Assembly (NCBI GenBank): GCA_900550065.1
Contig: URQR01000003.1
Location: forward strand, 1-31,884
Length of the DNA stretch: 31,884 bases
Direction of reading: 5' to 3'
Origin: an uncultured Eubacteriales bacterium
GTDB taxonomy: Bacteria; Bacillota; Clostridia; UBA1381; UMGS1253
Position numbers and translations under genes: made by a program
Notes under the pieces: generated by a model
Told to the model about the DNA's origin: nothing
The model's database searches: none
The model's input: the letters and a program-made list of their open reading frames with translations, nothing else
In this document: piece by piece, positions 1 through 8,280 of the stretch
Position numbering within the stretch: the stretch's first letter is position 1
How the letters are laid out: the number at the start of each line of letters is the position of its first letter

Positions 1-449
1 CGAAAAAAGCGCAGGACGAGGCGCTTGCGCGGCTGCGTGCATACGGCTTTGATATGGAACGGGCGCGCGCTACGGCCACGCAGCAGCCCGACGGTTCATA
101 TATTGTGACGGTGGTACAAAATATTGACCAGTATGCGCTGTTTGACTCCTATTTTTATGTCCGTGTGGCGCAGGATGGAATTTATGAATTTACCGGGAGC
201 TGGTTTGTAGTCTCCGGTAATCAGGATATGCTTGCAAACGAATCGGCGCGCGTCAAGTCAATTGTAAGCGTCCTGCTCGACTTTGCAAGGGATGAGCAGC
301 GTATTGCGAACGGTTCAGCGGAGATTGTGGAAATTAATTTAGGATACATGACGAAAGCGAAGGACACCTACCATAAAAACGCGACGGCGATGCCGGTTTG
401 GGTTGTGCGGTGCAGCGACGGCAGGGTCTATGATTACGACGCTAGATAG
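1..449 (+). CDS. YycI-like regulatory protein, C-terminal part (5' end outside window)
   Basis: The reading frame is open from base 3 and has no start in context, so the gene begins upstream of the window; only about the last 149 residues are visible. The final segment has the pattern of the YycI family: an Ile/Glu-rich strand, the motif LGYMTKAKD, then PVWVVRCSDGRVYDYDA, like the closing strands of that fold. YycI is a membrane-anchored extracytoplasmic protein that, with YycH, restrains the WalK sensor kinase of the essential WalRK cell-wall system. The membrane anchor would lie in the missing N-terminus. It ends 32 bp before ygiQ on the same strand. A PepSY/YpeB-like protein is the main alternative. 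Family assignment is by motif only and is moderate. Confidence 0.5.
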   Translation, partial: KKAQDEALARLRAYGFDMERARATATQQPDGSYIVTVVQNIDQYALFDSYFYVRVAQDGIYEFTGSWFVVSGNQDMLANESARVKSIVSVLLDFARDEQRIANGSAEIVEINLGYMTKAKDTYHKNATAMPVWVVRCSDGRVYDYDAR

Positions 450-481
450 TTAGGCGGCGGGATTAGAAAGGGAAACAGGAC

Positions 482-2515
482 ATGAATGATTTTTTACCGG
501 TAAACGCCGCCGAGATGCGTGCGCGCGGATGGGATACGCCGGATTTTCTATATGTGACGGGTGACGCGTATGTCGACCATCCGAGCTTCGGACACGCGAT
601 TATTTCGCGTGTGCTTGAGCACGCGGGCTATACGGTGGCGATGCTGCCGCAGCCGGCGTGGCAAAGCGCGGAGGACTTTAAGCGCTTCGGGAGGCCGCGC
701 CTCGGCGTACTGGTGACCTCGGGCAATATTGACTCAATGGTGGCGCATTATACGGCGGCGAAAAAGCCGCGCTCTGACGATCTATATTCGCCGGGCGGCG
801 AAGCGGGGCATCGGCCCGACCGCGCGGTGATTGTCTACTGCAACCGAATTCGTGAGGCGTTCGGCGATATTCCGATTATCATCGGCGGAATAGAAGCGAG
901 TCTGCGCCGGTTTGCGCACTATGACTACTGGGACAACAAGGTACGGCGCAGTATTTTGTTGGACAGCCGGGCGGATTTATTGATTTACGGCATGGGGGAA
1001 AAGCAGATTGTGCAGATTGCGGACGCGCTCGACAAGGGCATCCCGGTGCGGAAAATCCGCTTTGTCGCCGGGACATGCTATCTCGCGAATAAAGATGATA
1101 CTGTTGACGGTATTACACTCGCTGGCTTTGAGCAGGTGAAAACGGACAAGCCCGCGTACGCGCAGGCGTGCCGGATCCAGTACGAGGAGCAGGATCCTGT
1201 ACGCGGCAGACGGCTCATTCAGCCGCACCACGACAAGCTGCTTGTGCAGAATCCGCCGATGATGCCGCTTACGACCAAAGAACTCGACGCGGTCTACGCG
1301 CTGCCGTATCAGCGCACATACCACCCGATGTATGAAAAAATGGGCGGGATTCCGGCGATTGCCGAGGTGAAGTTTTCACTGACGAGCTGCCGCGGGTGCT
1401 ACGGCGCGTGCAACTTCTGCGCGCTGACATTTCATCAGGGGCGTATTGTACAGTCGCGCAGTCACGAATCGCTGATTAACGAAGCGAAAAAAATCACGTG
1501 GGAGCCCGATTTTAAGGGATATATCCACGATGTAGGCGGCCCGACGGCCGACTTTCGCGCACCGGCGTGCGAAAAACAGCTCAAGTCCGGCGCGTGTAAA
1601 AACAGGCAGTGCCTGTTTCCGACGCCGTGCAAAAATTTGCAGGCCGACCACAGCGACTATCTCGCGCTTTTGCGCAAGCTGCGTGCGCTCGACCGGGTCA
1701 AAAAGGTGTTTGTGCGCTCGGGATTGCGCTATGACTATATCATGGCGGACAAGGACGACACATTTTTTTACGAATTGTGCGAGCACCACGTGAGCGGTCA
1801 GTTAAAGGTCGCGCCGGAGCACGTGTCGGCCAATGTTTTGCGCTATATGGGCAAGCCCGCGGGGAGCGTGTACCGCCGTTTTGCAGAAAAATATGCCAAG
1901 GTTAACAAACAAATCGGCAAGGAGCAGTACCTCGTGCCGTATTTGATGAGTTCGCACCCGGGCTCGACGCTGCAAGATGCGATTGAGCTGGCGCTGTTTT
2001 TGAAGCAAAATGGCCTCAATCCGCGTCAGGTACAGGACTTTTACCCCACGCCGGGGACGATTTCGACGGCGATGTTTTACACCGGAATTGACCCGTACAC
2101 GGGAAAAAGCGTTTACGTTGCGCGCGACGCACGCGATAAAGCGATGCAGCGTGCGCTGCTGCAATTTAAAGACAAGAAAAACCATGTGCTCGTGCGCGAA
2201 GCGCTGATTAAGGCCGGACGCAGCGACCTGATCGGCTACGGGGCGGACTGCCTTGTGCCGCCGGAGGGAGCGCACGGCGGCTGGCGTAAGGATACGAGGC
2301 GCAAAGATACGCCGGATAGGCAAAAAACGCAAGACAACGATAAATCAAACCGAGATAAAAACAATGGAGGGGACAAACATGGCAGTAATCATGGACGGGA
2401 AAGCATTGGCGGCAAAGGTAAAGGGCCAGCAAAGAGAAGCGGCGGACGCGCTGAAAGCAAAGGGAATCACGCCGTGCCTCGCAGTGGTAATCGTGGGCGA
2501 AGACCCGGCAAGTAA
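482..2515 (+). CDS. ygiQ: YgiQ family radical SAM protein
   Basis: A 677-residue cytoplasmic protein of the YgiQ family (uncharacterised radical SAM proteins). The cluster-binding CX3CX2C motif is C306, C310 and C313 within SCRGCYGACNFCAL, typical of this family, and it would ligate a [4Fe-4S] cluster that cleaves S-adenosylmethionine. The N-terminal cobalamin-binding-like part (PSFGHAIISRVLEHAGY; IPIIIGGIEASLRRFAHYDYWD) and the C-terminal block (VKVAPEH-type, PGSTLQDAIELA, QVQDFYPTPGT) are also typical. The substrate is unknown. After about residue 590 the chain becomes a low-complexity Gly/Lys/Arg-rich tail. The last 45 residues (633-677) are encoded inside folD in another frame, an unusually long 137-bp overlap. 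An AAAGGG Shine-Dalgarno sequence lies just upstream of the ATG. Confidence 0.93.
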   Translation: MNDFLPVNAAEMRARGWDTPDFLYVTGDAYVDHPSFGHAIISRVLEHAGYTVAMLPQPAWQSAEDFKRFGRPRLGVLVTSGNIDSMVAHYTAAKKPRSDDLYSPGGEAGHRPDRAVIVYCNRIREAFGDIPIIIGGIEASLRRFAHYDYWDNKVRRSILLDSRADLLIYGMGEKQIVQIADALDKGIPVRKIRFVAGTCYLANKDDTVDGITLAGFEQVKTDKPAYAQACRIQYEEQDPVRGRRLIQPHHDKLLVQNPPMMPLTTKELDAVYALPYQRTYHPMYEKMGGIPAIAEVKFSLTSCRGCYGACNFCALTFHQGRIVQSRSHESLINEAKKITWEPDFKGYIHDVGGPTADFRAPACEKQLKSGACKNRQCLFPTPCKNLQADHSDYLALLRKLRALDRVKKVFVRSGLRYDYIMADKDDTFFYELCEHHVSGQLKVAPEHVSANVLRYMGKPAGSVYRRFAEKYAKVNKQIGKEQYLVPYLMSSHPGSTLQDAIELALFLKQNGLNPRQVQDFYPTPGTISTAMFYTGIDPYTGKSVYVARDARDKAMQRALLQFKDKKNHVLVREALIKAGRSDLIGYGADCLVPPEGAHGGWRKDTRRKDTPDRQKTQDNDKSNRDKNNGGDKHGSNHGRESIGGKGKGPAKRSGGRAESKGNHAVPRSGNRGRRPGK

Positions 2516-3227
2516 GGTATATGTCGCGGGGAAAATTCGCGACTGTGCAGAGGTAGGGATCGAGTCGCGCGAGCTCGCGATGCCGGAAACAACGACGCAG
2601 GAGGAGCTGCTCGCGTTGGTTGAGAAGCTCAACAAGGACGACACCGTGTCGGGCGTATTGGTACAGCTGCCGCTGCCGAAGCATTTAGACGAAAAGGCGG
2701 TCATTGACGCAATCGACCCGAATAAGGACGTGGACGCGTTCCACCCGGTCAATGTCGGGAAAATTATGATTGGCGACTATGACTTTCTGCCGTGTACGCC
2801 AGCGGGTGTGATGGAGCTTTTAAGCGAGTACAATATTGACCCGAGCGGCAAGGAGTGTGTTGTTGTTGGACGCAGCAACATTGTCGGTAAGCCGCAGGCG
2901 ATGCTTTTGCTGCACAAAAACGGTACGGTGACGGTGTGCCACTCGCGTACGAAGGACTTAAAGGAAGTGACACTGCGCGCCGATATCTTAGTTGTTGCAA
3001 TCGGCAAGGGCGAGTTTATTACCGGCGATATGATTAAAGAGGGCGCGGTAGTCATCGATGTTGGAATGAACCGCAACAGCGCGGGTAAGCTCGTCGGGGA
3101 CGTACACTTCGAGAGTGCGGCGGCCAAAGCGTCGTATATTACGCCTGTACCGGGCGGTGTTGGTCCGATGACACGTGCGGTCTTGATGAAAAATACCATC
3201 AAGGCGGCACAGATTAACGCAAAGTAG
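2379..3227 (+). CDS. folD: Bifunctional methylenetetrahydrofolate dehydrogenase / cyclohydrolase FolD
   Basis: FolD interconverts 5,10-methylene-THF, 5,10-methenyl-THF and 10-formyl-THF in one-carbon metabolism. The start is the ATG at 2379: GGAGG sits 8-10 bases upstream, MAVIMDGKALA aligns with the usual N-terminus, and the 282-residue length is normal. An open frame continues upstream to 2253 but carries no FolD sequence. Visible family features are the catalytic YxxxK (Y48, K52), LVQLPLPKH, the substrate-binding DVDAFHPVNVG, the dinucleotide-binding loop GRSNIVGKP, CHSRTKDL and the C-terminal PVPGGVGPMTRA. The first 137 bp are also read as the ygiQ tail, so translation of the two is probably coupled. 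rsmG follows 10 bp after the stop. Confidence 0.97.
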   Translation: MAVIMDGKALAAKVKGQQREAADALKAKGITPCLAVVIVGEDPASKVYVAGKIRDCAEVGIESRELAMPETTTQEELLALVEKLNKDDTVSGVLVQLPLPKHLDEKAVIDAIDPNKDVDAFHPVNVGKIMIGDYDFLPCTPAGVMELLSEYNIDPSGKECVVVGRSNIVGKPQAMLLLHKNGTVTVCHSRTKDLKEVTLRADILVVAIGKGEFITGDMIKEGAVVIDVGMNRNSAGKLVGDVHFESAAAKASYITPVPGGVGPMTRAVLMKNTIKAAQINAK

Positions 3228-3237
3228 GAGTGCGGCG

Positions 3238-3948
3238 ATGCAGGAGATTTTAAAAAACGGGCTTGCCCGGCTCGGGCTTAACGACAGCGATACTGTAATT
3301 GCACGGTTTGTGCAATATTATGAGCTGCTGGTCAGTTATAATGAGAAAGTAAACCTAACGGCAATCACAGCGCCGCACGAGGTGGCGGTAAAACATTTTT
3401 TAGACAGTGTGTCGCTTTTGGGCCTGTATGAGCTTCCATATGGCGCACGGGTGATTGACGTTGGCACAGGCGCGGGCTTTCCGGGGCTGCCGCTCAAAAT
3501 TGTGCGCGAGGACATTCACCTGACGCTGGTGGACGCGCTGGCGAAACGCGTCGCTTTCTTGGAAGAATGCAGCAATACGCTTAGTCTTACACAGGTCGCT
3601 TGTATTCACGCGCGCGCCGAGGAGATTGCCAAAAAGGAAGCGCACCGGGAAGCGTACGATATTGCGGTGTCGCGCGCAGTTGCGAATTTGGCGACGTTGA
3701 GCGAGTATTGCCTGCCGTTTGTGCGCGTTGGCGGTACGTTTGCCGCACTGAAAGGGCCTGCCGCTGGGCGGGAGCTTGACGGCGCAAAAAATGCTATTGC
3801 GGTACTCGGCGGGGGCAACGCGTGTATAAAATTGGCAGAAATCGCCGATTCTGCGCTGGAGCATTCTGTTGTATTGGTCGACAAAATTGCGCATACGCCG
3901 CCCAAATATCCCAGAAGCGGCAACAAAGCGGCACAAAAACCCCTTTAA
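3238..3948 (+). CDS. rsmG: 16S rRNA (guanine-527-N7)-methyltransferase RsmG
   Basis: RsmG (GidB) is a SAM-dependent enzyme that methylates N7 of G527 in the 530 loop of 16S rRNA. The 236-residue length is normal. The SAM-binding motif I is VIDVGTGAGFPGLPLKI at residues 72-88, preceded by the family's N-terminal helices (YNEKVNLTAIT, HFLDSVSL) and followed by AVSRAVANLATLSEYCLPFV. The GGAG Shine-Dalgarno overlaps the folD stop codon, so it is probably co-transcribed with ygiQ-folD. noc lies downstream, the order seen in Bacillus, which supports both assignments. Confidence 0.96.
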   Translation: MQEILKNGLARLGLNDSDTVIARFVQYYELLVSYNEKVNLTAITAPHEVAVKHFLDSVSLLGLYELPYGARVIDVGTGAGFPGLPLKIVREDIHLTLVDALAKRVAFLEECSNTLSLTQVACIHARAEEIAKKEAHREAYDIAVSRAVANLATLSEYCLPFVRVGGTFAALKGPAAGRELDGAKNAIAVLGGGNACIKLAEIADSALEHSVVLVDKIAHTPPKYPRSGNKAAQKPL

Positions 3949-3974
3949 ATTGTCGGATAAAAGGAAATAATAGG

Positions 3975-4051
3975 AAAAACCGTAAATTGATTTTTCTTCA
4001 CATTATACCAAAATATGGTATAATGTGTTTAGAAATTGATTTACGGTTTTT
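3975..4051 (+). promoter_or_regulatory. noc promoter inside a long interrupted palindrome
   Basis: A sigma-A type promoter is readable as TTCACA at 3997-4002, a 16-bp spacer, and TATAAT at 4019-4024 preceded by TGG. It lies inside a two-tier inverted repeat. The inner arms are perfect 12-mers at 3999-4010 and 4016-4027 around AAATA. The outer arms are perfect 13-mers at 3975-3987 and 4039-4051. The segments between them pair only partly. The inner palindrome covers the whole spacer and the -10 box, so a repressor site is plausible. As RNA or cruciform DNA the element could form a 77-base hairpin, so a small MITE-like insertion or a read-through barrier after rsmG is also possible. Confidence 0.6.
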
Positions 4052-4106
4052 TAACGATTGAAAGCGTACATACATCACGTTTTATCAGACAAGGAGGATA
4101 ACTACT

Positions 4107-4949
4107 ATGAATTTACCAATTCAAATCACCATGAACGCGCCAAAGACCAAGCCGGTGGCCTATCTGCCGGTTGATGCGATAAGGCCGAACCCATACCAGC
4201 CGCGCCGCCACTTTGACCAAAAGGCACTTGAGGAGCTTGCAGAGTCGATAAAAAGCTACGGCGTTTTACAGCCAATCAGCGTAAGGCGGCAGACGGCTTC
4301 TATTTATGAGCTTGTGGCGGGGGAGCGGCGGCTGCGCGCGTCGAAGCTTGCCGGGCTGGAGACTGTGCCGGTGATTGTGACGGATTTTGATGAAAGCGAT
4401 TCCGCGCTTGTAGCGTTATTAGAAAACCTCCAGCGTGAGGATTTGTCCTATATGGAGGAAGCACAGGGCTACGCGCATTTAATTAATCAGCACCGCTTGA
4501 CGCAAGAGGAGGTTGCGGCAAAGGTTGGGAAAAACCAGTCCACGATTGCCAATAAGCTGCGTATTTTAAAGCTTGGGCCGCTCGTAAAAAAGATTTTGGC
4601 GGACAACAACCTGACGGAACGGCACGCCCGTGCGCTACTAAAACTCGACGACGAGCAGGCACAGCTCGGTATTTTGAAGCAGGTGTGCGAGCAGGGGCTC
4701 AACGTTGCACAGACGGAGCGGCTGATTGAGGCGGCGATTGAAAAGGAGAACGCGCCGGCAAAGCCGCGCAAAAAGAATTTCTTCGTTGGGCACAGTAACG
4801 TCCGGATTATTGTAAACACCATCAAGCAGTCGATCAAAATGATTCGTGACGCAGGAATGGACGCGTCTATGCGCGAAATTACGCATGGCGACTATATCGA
4901 ATACACGATTAAAATTTGTAAAACACCGCCCCAGAAGCAGCAGGGATAA
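4107..4949 (+). CDS. noc: ParB-family nucleoid occlusion protein Noc
   Basis: A 280-residue ParB/Spo0J-family DNA-binding CTPase-fold protein. The N-terminal domain has NPYQPRRHFD (28-37), the CTP-binding GERRLRA (72-78) and ENLQREDLSYMEEA. A helix-turn-helix follows at about 131-152 (LTQEEVAAKVGKNQSTIANKL). The C-terminal part, with VRIIVNTIKQSIKMI, resembles Noc more than Spo0J. Noc binds scattered sites and stops division over the nucleoid. The position right after rsmG, with no parA beside it, matches Noc; a Spo0J assignment is the alternative. AGGAGG lies 9 bases before the ATG. Transcription probably starts at the palindromic promoter upstream and ends at the hairpin at 4951-4979. Confidence 0.85.
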   Translation: MNLPIQITMNAPKTKPVAYLPVDAIRPNPYQPRRHFDQKALEELAESIKSYGVLQPISVRRQTASIYELVAGERRLRASKLAGLETVPVIVTDFDESDSALVALLENLQREDLSYMEEAQGYAHLINQHRLTQEEVAAKVGKNQSTIANKLRILKLGPLVKKILADNNLTERHARALLKLDDEQAQLGILKQVCEQGLNVAQTERLIEAAIEKENAPAKPRKKNFFVGHSNVRIIVNTIKQSIKMIRDAGMDASMREITHGDYIEYTIKICKTPPQKQQG

Positions 4950-4950
4950 A

Positions 4951-4979
4951 AAAGAAGCCGGATAAAATCCGGCTTCTTT
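4951..4979. terminator. Bidirectional terminator between noc and the FAD oxidoreductase gene
   Basis: Perfect 13-bp arms at 4951-4963 and 4967-4979 around a 3-base loop, with an A-run on the left side and a T-run on the right. It can stop transcripts from both converging units. The last base overlaps the stop codon of the minus-strand oxidoreductase gene. Confidence 0.9.
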
Positions 4980-6304
4980 TATTTAAAGTATGCGCCCGCT
5001 TTTCTTAATATATCCCGCAATGCGTCTGTATCAATCTGATGTACATCGCCGCCGCCGGCCAAAACCGCCGCAGCGCCGGCTGCCTGCCCTGTCGTAAGAC
5101 AGGCGGGCATAATCCTTACACTTGCAAGAATGGCGCGGTCGGAGCTGATGCACCTTCCTGCTACCAAAACATTGTCGAGACCCTTTGGTGTAAGGCATCG
5201 GTACGGTACGCCGTAGGACTCGCCCTTGCCGTAGCGCGCCTCCCGCTTGCTGCTTTCCTCTGCCGGAATTTCGCCCTTGCTGCCCTTTTTCGTATGGATA
5301 TCAATATAGTAGCAGCAGCGGCTGATTTCGTCGTCAAAGCTGCGCCGCGCGTAGTAATCCTCCGCGTTTAGCACATAGTCGCCGATAATTCGCCGCGACT
5401 CCCGAATCCCCATTAGCGGGGCGGTCGTGTTGATGTATGAATCGCCAAACGACTGCGGCACATACTTTCGCAGTGCGTCCGAGATAGACCACGCAATTTT
5501 CCGCCCCTCAAAGAGCGCCTTTGAAACGGATACCGGGTCGGTAGCGTCTACGTCGTAAACATGGTTTGCATTAAAGCCGACCACGCCCCTTGTCGTAAGG
5601 TTCTGGCAAAAATGCCTATCAATGATATGCGGAAATTCATCACTCTCCGCCCACTGCTTGATTGGACTGTTTGGGTTGTTGCCGTAGTGCAGGTCGGGCA
5701 TATCGCGGTAGATCTGCTCTTTCACATTTGCAACGGAAAAGCAGAGCGTAGCAAGCTGTGTCTCGTGCGTCGTTTCATCGCCGAGGCAAAACTGCGCGCC
5801 TGCCCAAGCCGCGAGGTCGCCGTCGCCCGTCGCGTCGATATAGGTTTTTGCACTGTAGGCGCACAGGCCGGATTTGTTCGATACGATAATTGCCTCGACG
5901 TGCCCGTCGGCCGCCTTTACGTCGGAGAGTACGCTGCAAAACAGCACATCGACGCCCGCGCCCTCGAGCAATTCGTCGTAAGCGCGCTTCAGACTCTCCG
6001 GCTCAATCGGGGTCCAGTCCTTTCCGTGCAGCTCGTGCGGGTAAAGTGCGCATGCACGGTCGTAGACCTCCTCTGCGATGCCCGCGTAAATGACCCGTTC
6101 ACCGTCCGTCATCGGGCACCAAGCCGGCACCATGCCCATCGTCCCCATTCCGCCAAGACAGCCCGTCGCCTCAATCAGCAGTACCTTTGCACCGCCGCGC
6201 GCCGCCTGCGCCGCGGCTGCACACCCCGCCGGGCCGCCGCCGACAACGATAATGTCGTATGCATCGTTTTTAGGGATTGTCTTTTCGAGTACAAATTCAC
6301 CCAT
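4979..6304 (-). CDS. FAD-dependent oxidoreductase of unknown substrate
   Basis: A 441-residue flavoprotein. The Rossmann FAD-binding motif is VVGGGPAG at about residues 20-27, followed by the acidic end of strand two in LLIEATGCLGGMGT, which fits the FAD_oxidored family (GG-rich, Leu-Gly-Gly-Met after the Glu). A second FAD contact is YIDATGDGDLAAWAG. The C-terminal part has VLVAGRCISSDRAI and ACLTTGQAAGAAA, also typical. The start is taken as the ATG at 6304 because GAGGTG lies 6 bases upstream; a GTG at 6313 is part of that site. No membrane segment or signal peptide is seen. It is the last gene of the mltG-trmR-trhP string, 44 bp after trhP, but nothing in its sequence ties it to tRNA modification. 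The substrate cannot be inferred. Confidence 0.85.
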   Translation of the reverse strand: MGEFVLEKTIPKNDAYDIIVVGGGPAGCAAAAQAARGGAKVLLIEATGCLGGMGTMGMVPAWCPMTDGERVIYAGIAEEVYDRACALYPHELHGKDWTPIEPESLKRAYDELLEGAGVDVLFCSVLSDVKAADGHVEAIIVSNKSGLCAYSAKTYIDATGDGDLAAWAGAQFCLGDETTHETQLATLCFSVANVKEQIYRDMPDLHYGNNPNSPIKQWAESDEFPHIIDRHFCQNLTTRGVVGFNANHVYDVDATDPVSVSKALFEGRKIAWSISDALRKYVPQSFGDSYINTTAPLMGIRESRRIIGDYVLNAEDYYARRSFDDEISRCCYYIDIHTKKGSKGEIPAEESSKREARYGKGESYGVPYRCLTPKGLDNVLVAGRCISSDRAILASVRIMPACLTTGQAAGAAAVLAGGGDVHQIDTDALRDILRKAGAYFK

Positions 6305-6348
6305 ATTTATCACCTCAAAAAATATTAATACTTCAACTGCATGGCCTC

Positions 6349-7587
6349 TTATTTTCCGCTCACAAGCGCACCCTTGCGCAGCATTGCGTTAGGTACGGCC
6401 GGCGCGTCTAATGGCATCGTAAAGACCATCTGCGGGTGCGGCGTGCTCATAATCGGCGCGCCGGACGCGTCCTTGAGCCATTCGACCTTCTGTGAAAAAT
6501 ACGGCTTGCCGGGCTGAATGATTTCTACCGTATCGCCGACAGAAAACTTGTTGCGCTGCTCAACCGTTGCGATACCCGTTGCTTCGTCGTAGCCGGTCAC
6601 AAGGCCGACAATATCATAGTCGCGGATGTACGAGCTGGTTTCATAGACCTGTGCGTTTTCATCCGTCTTTCCAAAATAAAAGCCGGTCGTATACGGCCTG
6701 TGGCTGACCTTTAATACCTCATGAAAACTTTCCGGGTCAAAGCGGTAGCCCTCCGGGTCTTTTTCATAGCGGTCAAGCTCCTCGCGATAAGCTTTCACAA
6801 CCGTTGCGACATAGTATTCGCTCTTAACGCGCCCTTCAATCTTAAAGCTTGTGATACCGCTTTTCACCAATTCCGGAATATGGCCAATCATACACAAATC
6901 CTTCGAGTTAAAAAAGAAGCTCCCGCGCTCGTCCTCCTCGACATGGATGTATTCGCCCGGGCGTTTTTCCTCCATAAGCGCATAATTCCACCGGCACGGC
7001 TGCGCGCATGCGCCCTTGTTTGCGTCGCGCCCAGTGAGATAGTTGCTCAGCAGGCATCGCCCGGAGTAGGAAATACACATTGCGCCGTGCACAAACGCTT
7101 CAATCTCGAGCGAATCCGGCGTATTTGCACGTATTTGCGCAATTTCGCCAAGACTCAGCTCGCGTGCCAGTACGACGCGCTGCGCGCCCATTTCGTGCCA
7201 CGCGTTTGCGCTCAGATAGTTTGTGTTGTTCGCCTGTGTAGAAATATGGATATGCAGGTTCGGGTGACGCTTGCGGATAAAGGAAAACAGGCCCAAATCC
7301 GCAACAATTACGGCGTCAATACCGAGCTTTACCACCGTGTCGATATACTCTGCAAACCCCGCCAAATCCTCGTTATGGGGGATAATATTCGTCGTAAGGT
7401 ATACCTTTTTCCCGCGTTCGTGTGCAAAACGAAGCCCCTCTTCCATCTGCTCATAGGAAAAGTTTTTCGACGCAGTGCGCAGCCCGAACGCCTCGCCGCC
7501 GATATAGACCGCGTCGGCCCCGTACAGAACCGCCATTTTCAGTTTTGTTAAATCGCCCGCAGGCGCTAATAATTCAATCTTTTGCAA
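6349..7587 (-). CDS. trhP: U32-family tRNA uridine-34 hydroxylase TrhP
   Basis: A 412-residue U32 'peptidase' family protein. The U32 signature is EAFVHGAMCISYSGRCLLS (163-181). Cysteines C171, C178, C194 and C198 are placed as in iron-sulfur-binding members. Bacillus YrrN/YrrO and E. coli YegQ (TrhP) make 5-hydroxyuridine at tRNA position 34 in a prephenate-dependent reaction. The neighbour trmR methylates that product, which supports TrhP over a collagenase-like role. The start is a TTG at 7587: GAGGTG, overlapping the trmR stop, lies six bases before it, and the ATG-less N-terminus QKIELLAPAGD is the family's. One long copy is present where Bacillus has two genes in tandem. Confidence 0.88.
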   Translation of the reverse strand: MQKIELLAPAGDLTKLKMAVLYGADAVYIGGEAFGLRTASKNFSYEQMEEGLRFAHERGKKVYLTTNIIPHNEDLAGFAEYIDTVVKLGIDAVIVADLGLFSFIRKRHPNLHIHISTQANNTNYLSANAWHEMGAQRVVLARELSLGEIAQIRANTPDSLEIEAFVHGAMCISYSGRCLLSNYLTGRDANKGACAQPCRWNYALMEEKRPGEYIHVEEDERGSFFFNSKDLCMIGHIPELVKSGITSFKIEGRVKSEYYVATVVKAYREELDRYEKDPEGYRFDPESFHEVLKVSHRPYTTGFYFGKTDENAQVYETSSYIRDYDIVGLVTGYDEATGIATVEQRNKFSVGDTVEIIQPGKPYFSQKVEWLKDASGAPIMSTPHPQMVFTMPLDAPAVPNAMLRKGALVSGK

Positions 7588-7596
7588 AAAAACACC

Positions 7597-8262
7597 TCAT
7601 TTTCCTTCCGGCTTTTTATAAGAAACCGATACGCCGTCGCCAATTGACAATAGTGACGTTTCAAGCCGTGCATCGTGACACAGCGCGTCAATGTATTTTT
7701 TGAGCCGTTTTACAATCGTAATTTTGCGCCGTATCAGCAGCTCGCGATTTGCGACCATACCGCCGTAGAGGATGTTGTCGGTCACGAGCACGCCGCCGGG
7801 GCGCAAAAGGCGAATACAGTGCGGCAGAAAGTAGATATAGTGCGCCTTTGCACCGTCCATAAAAATCATATCGTACGGCCCGTCGAGCGCCTCCAACAGT
7901 ACGCCCGCGTCTGCGCTGAGCACGTCGATACGGTCGGCGCAGCCGAACCGCGCAATATTTTCCCGGGCAATAGCCGCCATACTTTCGTCGCGCTCAATTG
8001 TTGTAATACGCGCGCCGTCCGGCAGGCTACTAAGCATCAGTAGGGCGGAGTACCCAATCGCTGCGCCGATTTCCAGCACATTTTTTGGCTGGTGTATCTG
8101 GCAGAGCACTTTTAAAAACGCCGCTACCTCTTTTTGGACAATTGGCACGCCGTTTTCGTGCGCATATTGCTCTAACTTTTGCAAGCGCGGCTCATTTTGC
8201 GGCAGCGACGCGCGGATAAAGTCGATTATATAATCATGTGTGATATTCTGCTCGTCGGGCAT
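7597..8262 (-). CDS. trmR: tRNA 5-hydroxyuridine methyltransferase TrmR (YrrM-type O-methyltransferase)
   Basis: A 221-residue SAM-dependent O-methyltransferase of family 3. Motif I is VLEIGAAIGYSALLM (62-76). The metal-binding acidic sites are FMDGAKAHY (D136) and VTDNILYGG (D162, N163), as in catechol-O-methyltransferase-like enzymes. In Bacillus the orthologous position downstream of mltG (yrrL) is yrrM, now TrmR, which converts ho5U34 to mo5U34 in tRNAs reading several codon boxes. AAAGGAG lies 7 bases before the ATG. It sits between mltG (18 bp) and trhP (9 bp), so one transcript is likely. Confidence 0.9.
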   Translation of the reverse strand: MPDEQNITHDYIIDFIRASLPQNEPRLQKLEQYAHENGVPIVQKEVAAFLKVLCQIHQPKNVLEIGAAIGYSALLMLSSLPDGARITTIERDESMAAIARENIARFGCADRIDVLSADAGVLLEALDGPYDMIFMDGAKAHYIYFLPHCIRLLRPGGVLVTDNILYGGMVANRELLIRRKITIVKRLKKYIDALCHDARLETSLLSIGDGVSVSYKKPEGK

Positions 8263-8280
8263 ACGCCGGCTCCTTTCGCG

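Noticed and set aside
2253..2378. A longer folD start upstream of 2379
   Set aside because: The extra 42 codons carry no FolD sequence and lie inside ygiQ; the ATG at 2379 has GGAGG and gives the usual length.
4079..4106. parS or Noc-binding sites near noc
   Set aside because: Reading through the window I found no TGTTTCACGTGAAACA-like or ATTTCCCGGGAAAT-like site; CACGTG occurrences are inside coding sequence without the flanks.
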